From Pseudomonas bubulae (lineage in GTDB: Bacteria > Pseudomonadota > Gammaproteobacteria > Pseudomonadales > Pseudomonadaceae), in contig NZ_UYJA01000003.1 in the NCBI RefSeq assembly GCF_900618535.1, positions 248,001 to 312,000 of the forward strand: a DNA stretch of 64,000 bases. Reading direction: 5' to 3'. Below, in pieces: positions 8,762 to 16,837 of this stretch (within the stretch, counting starts at the first letter, position 1; each line of letters starts with the position of its first letter). The notes under the pieces are model-generated. The model was not told where the DNA came from, did not search any database, and saw only the letters and a program-made list of their open reading frames with translations. The position numbers and the translations under genes are program-made.

Positions 8762-9768
8762 GAATCGCCATCGTCAACGATATGCCCCTGGCGGTTGAGG
8801 CCTTGCGCCGGGCGCTGGCGTTCGAACCCGCGCACCATGTGATCTGGGTTGCCGGTGATGGTCAGGAGGCGGTGCGCCTGTGCGCCGAGAACACCCCGGA
8901 CCTGATTCTGATGGACTTGATCATGCCGGTCATGGACGGCGTCGAGGCCACGCGCCGGATCATGGCTGAAAGCCCTTGTGCGATTGTGATTGTCACCATC
9001 GACCGCGAGCAGAATGTGCACCGTGTTTTTGAGGCCATGGGCTTTGGTGCGCTGGATGTGGTGGATACCCCCGTGCTGGGCGGCAGCAACCCCAGAGAGG
9101 CGGCGGCGCCTTTGCTGCGCAAGATACTCAATGTTGGCTGGTTGATGGGGCAGAGTGAGAAACGGGTCAAGCCGGTAGTGACCCATGCTCGTGTACCGGG
9201 TGTGCGGGCAGGGCTGGTGGCCATCGGTTCGTCGGCAGGTGGTCCGGCTGCACTTGAAACCCTGCTTAAAGGTCTGCCGAGAAACTTTGAGGCAGCTATC
9301 GTACTGGTTCAGCACGTTGATCAGGTGTTTGCTGCAGGTATGGCCGAGTGGCTGAGCACTTCGTGCGGACTTGATGTGCGCCTGGCCCGCGACGGGGAGA
9401 CGCCGCAGGTGGGCACCGTGCTGCTGGCGGGCACCAATCACCATATCAGGCTATTGAAAAATGGCACGCTGGCTTACACCGCCGAGCCGGTCAATGAGAT
9501 TTATCGGCCATCGATCGATGTTTTTTTTGAAAGTGTTGCCCGCTACTGGAATGGTGAAGCGGTGGGAGTGCTGTTGACCGGCATGGGGCGTGACGGGGCT
9601 CAAGGTCTTAAACTCATGCGCCAGCAGGGGTTTCTCACCATTGCCCAGGATCAGCAGAGCAGCTCGGTGTACGGAATGCCCAAAGCGGCAGCGGCCATCG
9701 ATGCCGCAGTCGAGATTCGCCCATTGGACAAGATTGCGCCACGCTTGCTGGAGAAATTTGCCAAATGA
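8758..9768 (+). CDS. wspF: WspF, CheB-type methylesterase (negative regulator)
   Basis: WspF removes methyl groups from WspA and resets signalling. Loss of its function is a well-known route to wrinkly or small-colony biofilm variants in Pseudomonas. The 336 residues hold an N-terminal receiver (phospho-Asp53 in LMDLIMPVMDG) and a CheB catalytic domain with Ser159 in GSSAGG, the histidine of VQHVD and the aspartate of LTGMGRDGA. The frame is intact across the whole gene and all catalytic residues are present, so nothing suggests a wspF-null variant here. Confidence 0.95.
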   Translation: MRIAIVNDMPLAVEALRRALAFEPAHHVIWVAGDGQEAVRLCAENTPDLILMDLIMPVMDGVEATRRIMAESPCAIVIVTIDREQNVHRVFEAMGFGALDVVDTPVLGGSNPREAAAPLLRKILNVGWLMGQSEKRVKPVVTHARVPGVRAGLVAIGSSAGGPAALETLLKGLPRNFEAAIVLVQHVDQVFAAGMAEWLSTSCGLDVRLARDGETPQVGTVLLAGTNHHIRLLKNGTLAYTAEPVNEIYRPSIDVFFESVARYWNGEAVGVLLTGMGRDGAQGLKLMRQQGFLTIAQDQQSSSVYGMPKAAAAIDAAVEIRPLDKIAPRLLEKFAK

Positions 9769-9820
9769 CTGGTAGAACCCGGCAAGAGTGGCTTGAAGGC
9801 AGTAATTCAGGTGAACGCGC

Positions 9821-10822
9821 ATGAGCGACTTGCAGTTGGACGACGTTAAAACTGATGAAAACGCGGCCATGGTGTTGCTGGTAGACGATCAGGCAATGAT
9901 CGGCGAAGCCGTGCGCCGAGGGTTGGCCCTTGAACAGAACATTGATTTTCACTTCTGTGCCGACCCGCACCAGGCCATTGCCCAGGCTATCCGCATCAAG
10001 CCGACGGTGATTTTGCAGGATCTGGTGATGCCGGGCCTGGACGGCTTGAGCCTGGTGCGCGAATACCGCAACCACCCGGCGACGCAAAATATCCCGATTA
10101 TCGTGTTGTCCACCAAAGAGGACCCGTTGATCAAAAGCGCGGCGTTCTCGGCCGGGGCCAATGATTACCTGGTGAAGCTGCCGGACAACATCGAACTGGT
10201 GGCGCGTATCCGCTATCACTCGCGCTCCTACATGACGCTGTTGCAGCGTGATGCTGCCTACCGTGCGCTACGGGTCAGCCAACAGCAATTGCTGGACACC
10301 AATCTGGTGCTGCAACGGCTGATGAACTCCGATGGCCTGACCGGGCTGTCCAACCGCCGCCACTTTGATGAATACCTTGAGCTGGAATGGCGTCGCGCCA
10401 TGCGTGAGCAGAACCAATTGTCGTTGTTGATGATCGATGTTGATTACTTCAAATCATACAACGACTCATTTGGCCATCTGGACGGCGATGAAGCGTTGCG
10501 CAAGGTGGCGGCGGGCATCCGTGATGCCAGCAGCCGGCCATCTGACTTGCCGGCCCGTTATGGCGGTGAGGAATTTGCCATTGTACTGCCCAACACTTCC
10601 CAGGGCGGCGCGCGGCTGGTGGCAGAAAAACTGCGCATGGCGGTTGAAGCGATGAAAATCCCGCATATTTCGCCGACAGCAGGCTCCAGCCTGACCATCA
10701 GTATTGGCCTGTCGACCATGACCCCGCAGCAGGGTAGCAACTGCCGTGAGCTGATTTCGGCGGCGGACAAGGGGCTTTACCTGGCCAAGAAGAATGGGCG
10801 TAATCAGGTGGGTATTGAGTGA
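9821..10822 (+). CDS. wspR: WspR, receiver-GGDEF diguanylate cyclase
   Basis: WspR is the output enzyme of the pathway, condensing two GTP into c-di-GMP when phosphorylated by WspE. The 333 residues comprise a receiver domain (phospho-Asp67 in [11 protein letters not shown]), a helical stalk about 140-165, and a GGDEF domain with the active signature GGEEF at 248-252. The RxxD inhibitory site (Arg239-Asp242) lies five residues before it, so product feedback should be retained. It starts 52 bases after wspF rather than overlapping it, as the other wsp genes do, so it may have its own translation signal. Confidence 0.95.
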   Translation: MSDLQLDDVKTDENAAMVLLVDDQAMIGEAVRRGLALEQNIDFHFCADPHQAIAQAIRIKPTVILQDLVMPGLDGLSLVREYRNHPATQNIPIIVLSTKEDPLIKSAAFSAGANDYLVKLPDNIELVARIRYHSRSYMTLLQRDAAYRALRVSQQQLLDTNLVLQRLMNSDGLTGLSNRRHFDEYLELEWRRAMREQNQLSLLMIDVDYFKSYNDSFGHLDGDEALRKVAAGIRDASSRPSDLPARYGGEEFAIVLPNTSQGGARLVAEKLRMAVEAMKIPHISPTAGSSLTISIGLSTMTPQQGSNCRELISAADKGLYLAKKNGRNQVGIE

Positions 10823-10845
10823 TTGCTCTCAAGACCTTGTCGCTT

Positions 10846-10940
10846 GCATCGCAGGCAAGCCAGCTTCCACAGGTTTTGTGTCGTTCACACAGCCGGAGTG
10901 CTTACAGCACTGTCGTGGGAGCGAGCCTGCGCGCGATGGC
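10846..10940. repeat. REP-like palindrome pair downstream of wspR
   Basis: The segment 10846-10871 (catcgcaggcaagccagc...) and the segment 10912-10940 (gtgggagcgagcctgcgcgc) are opposite-facing, diverged copies of the Pseudomonas REP core found elsewhere in the window. They lie between the convergent 3' ends of wspR and the riboflavin synthase paralogue, at the edge of the flavin-like cluster. Confidence 0.6.
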
Positions 10941-10966
10941 ATCAACGGTGACTGCTTTGCCGCACG

Positions 10967-11593
10967 CTACAGGTTTCCCGGGAGCAGGCGGGCCAGGGTA
11001 GTCCTAAGGGTATCCACCAGGGTGCGGGTGGTCTGGTCGATTTCGATATTGACCCGGTCGCCCACCCGCAAGCTGCTCAAATTGGTCAGGGCGAGTGTTT
11101 GCGCAATCAGGTTGACCGTCACCCAGTGCCGCTCTTCATCCAGGCTATCGATGGTGAGGCTGCAGCCATGCATACCGACAAAACCCTTTTTGAACAGGTA
11201 GGCAAAGGTCGACGCATCCAGCTGGAGTTGCGCAGTCACCGTTTCGCCCAGTGGCTGCCACGACACGACCTGCGCGGTACTTTCAACATGGCCGTACAGT
11301 GCGTGCCCGCCATTCTCATCGCCAGTTCGATGTGAGCGTTCAATATTGACCTGCTCATCGATACTCAAGTGTTTGAGTGTCGTGATTTCGGCCGTTCGGT
11401 GAGAAATATCAAACGTCGCGGTGCCTGCAGAGTAGGCAACGACGGTCAGGCAGGTGCCGTTGACCGACACGCTGGCACCGATATCAACGTTTTCGAATAG
11501 AGAGGCTTTCTGGGCCAGGACGATACGTTTGTGCCCAGCCTGCGTGTGCACCGACAGCACCCGGGCAGTGCCTTGAACAATTCCGGTATACAT
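10967..11593 (-). CDS. Riboflavin synthase paralogue (E. coli RibC type)
   Basis: Riboflavin synthase dismutates two molecules of 6,7-dimethyl-8-ribityllumazine into riboflavin and 5-amino-6-ribitylaminouracil. The 208 residues show the two tandem lumazine-binding barrels: MYTGIVQGTARV, GASVSVNGTCLTV and GGHALYGHV in the first, and KKGFVGMHGCSLTID and RVGDRVNIEID in the second. Against the E. coli enzyme as I recall it, Ser41, Cys48 and His102 are kept. Phe2 is Tyr, Cys47 is Thr, and the Asp of the conserved G-hydrophobic-D-G motif in barrel 2 is His (GMHG). The start is preceded by AAGGAGG and overlaps the methyltransferase stop. It may be a true second synthase, a lumazine-binding protein or a divergent enzyme. 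Confidence 0.8.
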   Translation of the reverse strand: MYTGIVQGTARVLSVHTQAGHKRIVLAQKASLFENVDIGASVSVNGTCLTVVAYSAGTATFDISHRTAEITTLKHLSIDEQVNIERSHRTGDENGGHALYGHVESTAQVVSWQPLGETVTAQLQLDASTFAYLFKKGFVGMHGCSLTIDSLDEERHWVTVNLIAQTLALTNLSSLRVGDRVNIEIDQTTRTLVDTLRTTLARLLPGNL

Positions 11594-12381
11594 CAGGCAG
11601 CCCTCCTTTTAAGCAGCATCAAGCCAGTGGAATACGCGGTTTTGTATTCTGCGGCGCAATAGTGCTCATAGAGTTTTTGATAGTAAGCGGCGATTGCCAG
11701 GTCGCGGACGCTTTCTTCGAACTGGCCATAGACCACGGAGCCGCTACCCAGGTGCCAATCCCTGAAATCTTCAAACGTCTTGAAGTGCACGGGTTCCTCG
11801 ATACGGTGCGAGCGAATGATCTCGAAACCGTGAAGTGCCGTGACAAGGGAGTGCCTGTTGAACCTGAAATCATCGAATACCACGGGCTCGGCAATACAGG
11901 GGTATTGCTGGCGGATAGCGGTCAGCACCCGCTCCTGGATTGATCGCTCACCTTGTACATAATCGAAGTCGAACGCACAGGATAAATATAAGTAACCGCC
12001 CGGTTTCAAAGCCCTGAATAATTTATCGATAACGGTTTGTTCGTTGGGAATAAACCAATGCAGGCAGGCGGCACAGACGGCTGCGTCAAACGCTGGCCAG
12101 TGTTCGAGGGAACAGTCCAGGAAGTCGCTGACCATAAATCTGATATTGGGTGCTGCATGAGCGCGGTTGGCGTACGCAATCATGTCAGCGGAAATATCAA
12201 TGCCCACGTACTGCTCAATCTTTTCTTTGTCCGTGAAGAGCAGGGTATTACCGGTTCCGCACCCGACATCCAGCAATGTGCCTTGGGGGGGCGCGAACGA
12301 CAGCAATAGTTTCAAACAGCGTCTCTGCAGGTTTTTGGAGGTGCGTTGATAATTTTCGGGAGTAAACCAGACATTCTCCAT
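11593..12381 (-). CDS. Class I SAM-dependent methyltransferase
   Basis: A 262-residue Rossmann-fold methyltransferase. Motif I is LLDVGCGTGNT near residue 42, followed by the acidic VGIDIS at the end of strand 2, VSDFLD as motif II and DAAVCAACLHWF as motif III. The ATG at 12381 has GAGGAAA at ideal spacing; a longer frame beginning at 12423 would run into the upstream gene. The family resembles trans-aconitate or biotin-pathway small-molecule methyltransferases, so the acceptor cannot be named. It lies between the DUF849 and riboflavin synthase-like genes in one operon, so a pathway intermediate is the likely substrate (inference). Confidence 0.82.
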   Translation of the reverse strand: MENVWFTPENYQRTSKNLQRRCLKLLLSFAPPQGTLLDVGCGTGNTLLFTDKEKIEQYVGIDISADMIAYANRAHAAPNIRFMVSDFLDCSLEHWPAFDAAVCAACLHWFIPNEQTVIDKLFRALKPGGYLYLSCAFDFDYVQGERSIQERVLTAIRQQYPCIAEPVVFDDFRFNRHSLVTALHGFEIIRSHRIEEPVHFKTFEDFRDWHLGSGSVVYGQFEESVRDLAIAAYYQKLYEHYCAAEYKTAYSTGLMLLKRRAA

Positions 12382-12397
12382 TTTCTGTTTCCTCGTA

Positions 12398-13270
12398 TCA
12401 GTCAACGATAGGGGGCAAGCCATAGCGACCTTGTCCAGGTTGCAGTCCTAGTTGTTCCCTGACCTGCCTGGGGGTGGCGGGTGTCAACTCCTGCAGGTTG
12501 GCAATGGCGGTGATGCGCTCGAGCAGGCTGCGATTACTCGCCAGGGTGGTGCGTTTATGGTCGAGCCAGATATTGTCTTCAAGGCCGATGCGGATGCCGT
12601 GACCAGAGGCGAGAGCCAGGGTATTGCTGCGCAGTTGATAGCTGCCCAGCCCGGCGAAAGAACTGACGACATTGCCCGGCAGTGAGCTGGTAATGGCTGC
12701 CATATGCGCAAAACTGGGCTGTGCGCCAAAAATATTGCCCAGCAAAATATTGGCGTAGACAGTGGGCGGCATTAACGATTTTTTGATCAGGCAATGCAGG
12801 TAGTTCGACATGCCGCTATCAAATATCTCAACCTCGGGCGAGATGCCTTTTAGCGCCATTTGTTCGGCGAGGTAGTTGATTGTCGCCGGGGCATTAATGC
12901 TGGGCTGCGTGGAAAAGTTCATGGACGACAAGGTCAATGAACCCATATCGGGTTTTGCGTCACCGTCCAATGACAGGGGCAGCGCTCTGAGAGTTGGATC
13001 GGAAATGTTTCGACCACTGAGTGAGGCGCATAAAATCAGTTGTTTATTATATTTTCTGATGCCTTCGAAGAGAGTGGCAAATGTGTTGAGGTCGCAGGTC
13101 GGTTCGCCGGTTTTTTGATCCCTGGCGTGCAGGTGCGCAATGGACGCACCCAGTTCGGCGGCCATCAATACATCGTCGATAATTTCTGAGGTGCTGATGG
13201 GTGTGTGGGGGTTCATCTGCTTTGTCGGTAGCATGCCTGTAGGTGAAAAATTCAGAATGTAAGTGCTCAT
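12398..13270 (-). CDS. Beta-keto acid cleavage enzyme family protein (DUF849/BKACE)
   Basis: BKACE enzymes such as 3-keto-5-aminohexanoate cleavage enzyme use zinc to exchange a beta-keto acid with acetyl-CoA, giving acetoacetate and an acyl-CoA. This 290-residue protein keeps the zinc ligands as the HLH of AHLHARD near residue 45 and the glutamate of RIGLEDN near residue 227, with a typical TIM-barrel pattern. The start is uncertain: ATG at 13270 (MSTYILNF) is chosen, while ATG at 13282 would overlap the preceding stop by seven bases. No lysine-fermentation genes lie nearby, so the substrate is probably special to this cluster. Confidence 0.82.
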   Translation of the reverse strand: MSTYILNFSPTGMLPTKQMNPHTPISTSEIIDDVLMAAELGASIAHLHARDQKTGEPTCDLNTFATLFEGIRKYNKQLILCASLSGRNISDPTLRALPLSLDGDAKPDMGSLTLSSMNFSTQPSINAPATINYLAEQMALKGISPEVEIFDSGMSNYLHCLIKKSLMPPTVYANILLGNIFGAQPSFAHMAAITSSLPGNVVSSFAGLGSYQLRSNTLALASGHGIRIGLEDNIWLDHKRTTLASNRSLLERITAIANLQELTPATPRQVREQLGLQPGQGRYGLPPIVD

Positions 13271-13275
13271 TGCGA

Positions 13276-13881
13276 TCACCATTTTTTGTTTTTCAAGTTG
13301 ATCGTATGGTGTTTTTTATTGATTTTGCTGCGCAGGTAGTCCTCGTTTTCGACGGTCAGGAAAACCCCGGAGGGCAGGGTGGTATTGATGGTGATATCGC
13401 AATTTTCCAGGGCCAGGATTTTTGCCGGGTTGTTGGTAATCAGGTCGATGTGATGAATATGCAGGGCCTTGAGCATGGCCCCCGCACTTTCAAACTCTCT
13501 CAAGTCATCGGCGTACCCGAGCATCTCGTTGGCAGTGAAGGTATCAATGCCCTGGTTTTGCAGCAGGTAGGCATCGAACTTGGAGTACAGGCCAATACCG
13601 CGCCCTTCCTGACGCAGATAGATCAATACGCCACCCCCTCGCGCGGCTATTTGCGACAGGGCTTCTTTGAGCTGGGCGCCGCAATCGCAACGCTTTGAGC
13701 CGAATACATCGCCTGTCAGGCACTCGGAATGAACCCGGGTGAGTACGGGAGTGGTTTGACAGTCACCAATCAATAGCGCGAAGTGTTCTTTATCGACACC
13801 TTCAAAGGACACAAATCGGGTGAGTTGAGGAACGCCCTCTATCGGAATTTCAACGGTGGTTTTCAACGTCAATGCTTTCAT
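13276..13881 (-). CDS. ribA: GTP cyclohydrolase II (cluster copy)
   Basis: GTP cyclohydrolase II opens the imidazole ring of GTP, releasing formate and pyrophosphate, to give 2,5-diamino-6-ribosylamino-4-pyrimidinone 5'-phosphate, the entry compound for riboflavin and several pyrimidine- or pteridine-derived products. The 201 residues keep every catalytic position of the E. coli enzyme at the same number: zinc ligands Cys54, Cys65 and Cys67 (SECLTGDVFGSKRCDC), Tyr105, Asp126 and Arg128. The loop NHQLG of E. coli RibA is NEMLG here. ATG 13881 has AAGGAG upstream. There is no fused RibB domain. The C-terminus ends in a Lys/Asn-rich tail. Confidence 0.9.
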   Translation of the reverse strand: MKALTLKTTVEIPIEGVPQLTRFVSFEGVDKEHFALLIGDCQTTPVLTRVHSECLTGDVFGSKRCDCGAQLKEALSQIAARGGGVLIYLRQEGRGIGLYSKFDAYLLQNQGIDTFTANEMLGYADDLREFESAGAMLKALHIHHIDLITNNPAKILALENCDITINTTLPSGVFLTVENEDYLRSKINKKHHTINLKNKKW

Positions 13882-13934
13882 CTTCAGCTCCTTGCGTAAC
13901 ACCACATGAGTACGGGACATACCCAGGTTTTCCG

Positions 13935-15332
13935 TTAATCGGACTTGAAGTGCATGGGGTCGATATGGCTCCTGTTTGAGTTGGGCAGGCGCAGTGCGCC
14001 CAGCACGGTAAGAAGTGACGCAAGCGTCACGGTGGACATGCCGATCGTGAAGAACGGCAGGTGTTCGGGAATAAAGAAGGCACTCAGAAGGGCAGGTACT
14101 GCCTGGCCGATCAGGGCGTTGTGTTGCATCACCGAACTGATCAGGATATTGGCGTGATGCATGCGGTGCTGTTGCACATTGCGCAGTGCGGTGGATGAGT
14201 AGCCGAGAAATTGAAATGAGCGTGCGCAACCGTGTAGAAAACACATCAACCACAGTGCCGGTAGTTGGCTGAGCAGTGGCGGGAAAAGAAACAGGCCCAA
14301 CGTGACGGATGTCGTCAGTGCCGAATAGATGAAATAGCGTTTCAGGCAGCGGCAGCCCGTTAATAGCCGGACTGCCAGTGGTTTTGAAACAAGGTTGCCG
14401 GCGAAAATAAACAACAGGCAGTGGCCAATCGAAACGGGCGAATAATTCGAGTTTTTCATGAGGTGAATAATCAGCAGCGTTGGAAATGCATAAATGCTGA
14501 TACGGAACAAACTGCCGGAGAAAATGTTGAACTTGAACGCCGGATCATTGAGCAAGGACAAATCAAACAATTGCGCCTTCGCGTGCTGGTGCAGCCTTGT
14601 GCACAGTCGTTTGCTGCCATAGAGCATTGCACCTGCGGCCAGAACGCTGCAGAAGAGCCAGTTATTCGAAGCCGCCATAAACATCATGAACAAGGCCGAT
14701 GAGGACAGTGCCCATAGTGCGTAGGCATGTTTATCAAGCTGTAAACGCGGGGTTTCAGGGGCAGGCAGTGAGTACAGGGTGATGCGGCAGGCAATAATCA
14801 ATCCTGCGGCAAAGAGTCCGATAGAGGCAAAAATCAGTCGCCAGTTGCCGATGTTTAACAGCAGGTTGGCCATATAGGGGGCAACCATCGGGGCGACGAG
14901 CGCAGGCGCAATCAGCCAGGCCATGGTTTTGGGAATGGCAATCTTCGGGGTGTTGGCCAGGATCAAGGCTCGTCCGGCAGGTACCACCAACGCACTGCCA
15001 AAGCCCTGGACAAGGCGGGCGATGCACAGCAGGTAAATATTCTGGCTGATGGCGCAGGCCAGGGAGGCGAGGCAAAAAATCGCCAGGCCGCACAGGAATT
15101 GTTGGGCAAGCGCGAAACGGTTGAACAAATGCCCGCTCAGGGGCAGGAACAAGACCAGGGCCAGTAGATAGGTGGCCAGTGACAGTGTCACGCCGCTGAT
15201 GCTGGCGCCCAGGTCGTTGGCCATGGGGATGATGGCCATCAGCATGATGGTTGCATCCAGTACTTCCAGAAAGAAAGCACTGGCGACAGTCAGTATGGCT
15301 GCATGGCCTGAACCGCAACTGTGAGCCTTCAT
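13935..15332 (-). CDS. MFS efflux transporter (DHA2-like)
   Basis: A 465-residue major facilitator protein, hydrophobic throughout, with 12-14 predicted membrane helices. The first helix carries LDATIMLMAIIPM, close to the LDxTIVNVALP signature of drug/proton antiporters. A motif-A-like loop (GHLFNRFALAQ) follows helix 2, and ARLVQGFGSALVVPAG lies at helix 4. The start overlaps the stop of the upstream GGT-like gene by four bases, so the two are translationally coupled. In this operon it is the likely exporter, or self-protection pump, for the pathway product. Confidence 0.88.
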   Translation of the reverse strand: MKAHSCGSGHAAILTVASAFFLEVLDATIMLMAIIPMANDLGASISGVTLSLATYLLALVLFLPLSGHLFNRFALAQQFLCGLAIFCLASLACAISQNIYLLCIARLVQGFGSALVVPAGRALILANTPKIAIPKTMAWLIAPALVAPMVAPYMANLLLNIGNWRLIFASIGLFAAGLIIACRITLYSLPAPETPRLQLDKHAYALWALSSSALFMMFMAASNNWLFCSVLAAGAMLYGSKRLCTRLHQHAKAQLFDLSLLNDPAFKFNIFSGSLFRISIYAFPTLLIIHLMKNSNYSPVSIGHCLLFIFAGNLVSKPLAVRLLTGCRCLKRYFIYSALTTSVTLGLFLFPPLLSQLPALWLMCFLHGCARSFQFLGYSSTALRNVQQHRMHHANILISSVMQHNALIGQAVPALLSAFFIPEHLPFFTIGMSTVTLASLLTVLGALRLPNSNRSHIDPMHFKSD

Positions 15333-16837
15333 ACCGCCAGCGCCACACCGCTGCCACGAGGGTCTGCAGCGGCGAACACCTGACCGGTCAGGGTGTTGAT
15401 GCCAGCCAGCTGTACCACCCCGAATTTATCGGATAGCCCGTGAGTACAGGTAAATATCGGGTTCGTTTGTGCGGATTCGCTTAAATAGGTAATGCCGTTT
15501 GTCTTCGGGTGCCGGCCCAGATTGGCAAAGCGCGGGCTCGACAGGGCGGTTTGAACCGGGCATTGCTCAGCGATAATTTTGTAGATGACGTACGCCAGTG
15601 TCTGGGACTGCACAGGCCCCCCGGATGTACCAATGATAAATTCCAGGTGATCGGTGGTGACGCGCACGCAGTTGGTGGTGTGTTTGGCGGCTGTGTTGCC
15701 TTTGAAGGTCGAACCCAGATGGGGGCCATTGAATGAGAATGCCCGGTTGCTCAGGATAATGCCTGTGTCATCGATCTCGAACAGTGACCCCAGGGGGGTA
15801 AAGATGGAGTTGGTTATGCCGGTCAGGGTCCCGTCGGCCTCGGCACATGCCATAAAGATGGTGTGGGAGGGTTTGGACAATTGAGGCACAGGTTCGGGGT
15901 TGTCGAATTTGAGCTGTTGATAGATCAGGGCGGCCTGTTGGCTCAGGCTGTCATCGCTGTGCGTCTCTGAAGAAAGCGGCGATGCCACCCAGCTGTCGAT
16001 CAGCCCGGCTGCCGTACAGAGCTGTGCCGGTGTGAGCAAGGCCGTGTCTTCGGCACTCCACTGGTAGACTTTCAAGAGCAGGAACAGCTCTTTCCATGGA
16101 CTGTTACTGCCATGCGCCGTGACATTGGCGTGCATGAAGGTGGTTTTTTTTACTTCAGAGGGGTTAGGGGTAAAGTCGGAAAAATCTTCAGGTGTATACA
16201 AATGCGGGTCGCAGGTCGACAGCGCGTCAAATACCTGCGCCGCCAACTGCCCCCTGTACATGGATGCAAAACCTTCACGCGCCAAAGTGGCCAGGGTTTG
16301 ACGGTAGAAGGGCGCTGGATCTTGCTGTTGAATAAAGTATTTGTTCCATTGTGAAAATCGTGTCTGTCTGAGTGAGTCTTTAGTGCTGTTATCAAACGCC
16401 TGAATCAAACTGCTGGACGCCACCACGCCATGTTTCAAGTCATTGTTGTGCAGGTGTTTAAATACGCCGTTCAAGTCGATGTCATGTAGGCGTGTATAAC
16501 GATCATAAGCTGAAGGACAGCCATAGATCATGGTGCTGTAAATCCCTCTGCGAGGAATTGATACAAGGCCTTTATGCAAGTAGTTGTCGTGATGCTGGTG
16601 AAAACCTGTTCTGCCCGTTCCGTTGAAGATGGCCAGATTATGGGGGGTTGATTGCATGATAATTGCGTCGCCTCCCAGGCCGCATAAGTGCGGGAGGTTA
16701 TACGTCAGTGACACGGCTGCACTTAATACGGCATGCGGGGTAGCCCCTGATGTTAGATAGGCCTGCATGGCCATCATCGAGGACTTGAAGTGGGGGGTCG
16801 CTATACCGAATGAGTGACCGTTCGCTAAGTTCGACAT
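15329..16837 (-). CDS. Gamma-glutamyltransferase-like Ntn hydrolase (no signal peptide)
   Basis: The GGT superfamily makes self-cleaving N-terminal-nucleophile enzymes that hydrolyse or transfer gamma-glutamyl groups or other acyl amides. Family marks in these 502 residues are GLGGDAIIM near residue 54, the presumed processing site before the Thr of SHTIFMACAEADG (near residue 330), ITNSIFTPLGS, and IIGTSGGPVQSQT near residue 413. There is no N-terminal signal peptide, unlike periplasmic Ggt. The FRETAP-type segment reads FNGTGRTGF, and the Ser-Ser pair of RPLSSM corresponds to Thr-Thr (AKHTTN), so substrate use should differ from glutathione GGT. It is the first gene of the six-gene minus-strand operon. 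Confidence 0.8.
   Translation of the reverse strand: MSNLANGHSFGIATPHFKSSMMAMQAYLTSGATPHAVLSAAVSLTYNLPHLCGLGGDAIIMQSTPHNLAIFNGTGRTGFHQHHDNYLHKGLVSIPRRGIYSTMIYGCPSAYDRYTRLHDIDLNGVFKHLHNNDLKHGVVASSSLIQAFDNSTKDSLRQTRFSQWNKYFIQQQDPAPFYRQTLATLAREGFASMYRGQLAAQVFDALSTCDPHLYTPEDFSDFTPNPSEVKKTTFMHANVTAHGSNSPWKELFLLLKVYQWSAEDTALLTPAQLCTAAGLIDSWVASPLSSETHSDDSLSQQAALIYQQLKFDNPEPVPQLSKPSHTIFMACAEADGTLTGITNSIFTPLGSLFEIDDTGIILSNRAFSFNGPHLGSTFKGNTAAKHTTNCVRVTTDHLEFIIGTSGGPVQSQTLAYVIYKIIAEQCPVQTALSSPRFANLGRHPKTNGITYLSESAQTNPIFTCTHGLSDKFGVVQLAGINTLTGQVFAAADPRGSGVALAV

Noticed and set aside
8758..9768. wspF loss-of-function allele
   Set aside because: The gene is intact, with its receiver aspartate and Ser/His/Asp catalytic residues in place.
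10967..16837. Toxoflavin or roseoflavin gene cluster
   Set aside because: Toxoflavin clusters carry a RibD-like deaminase and dedicated oxidative enzymes, and roseoflavin needs RosB/RosA-type enzymes. Neither is present.
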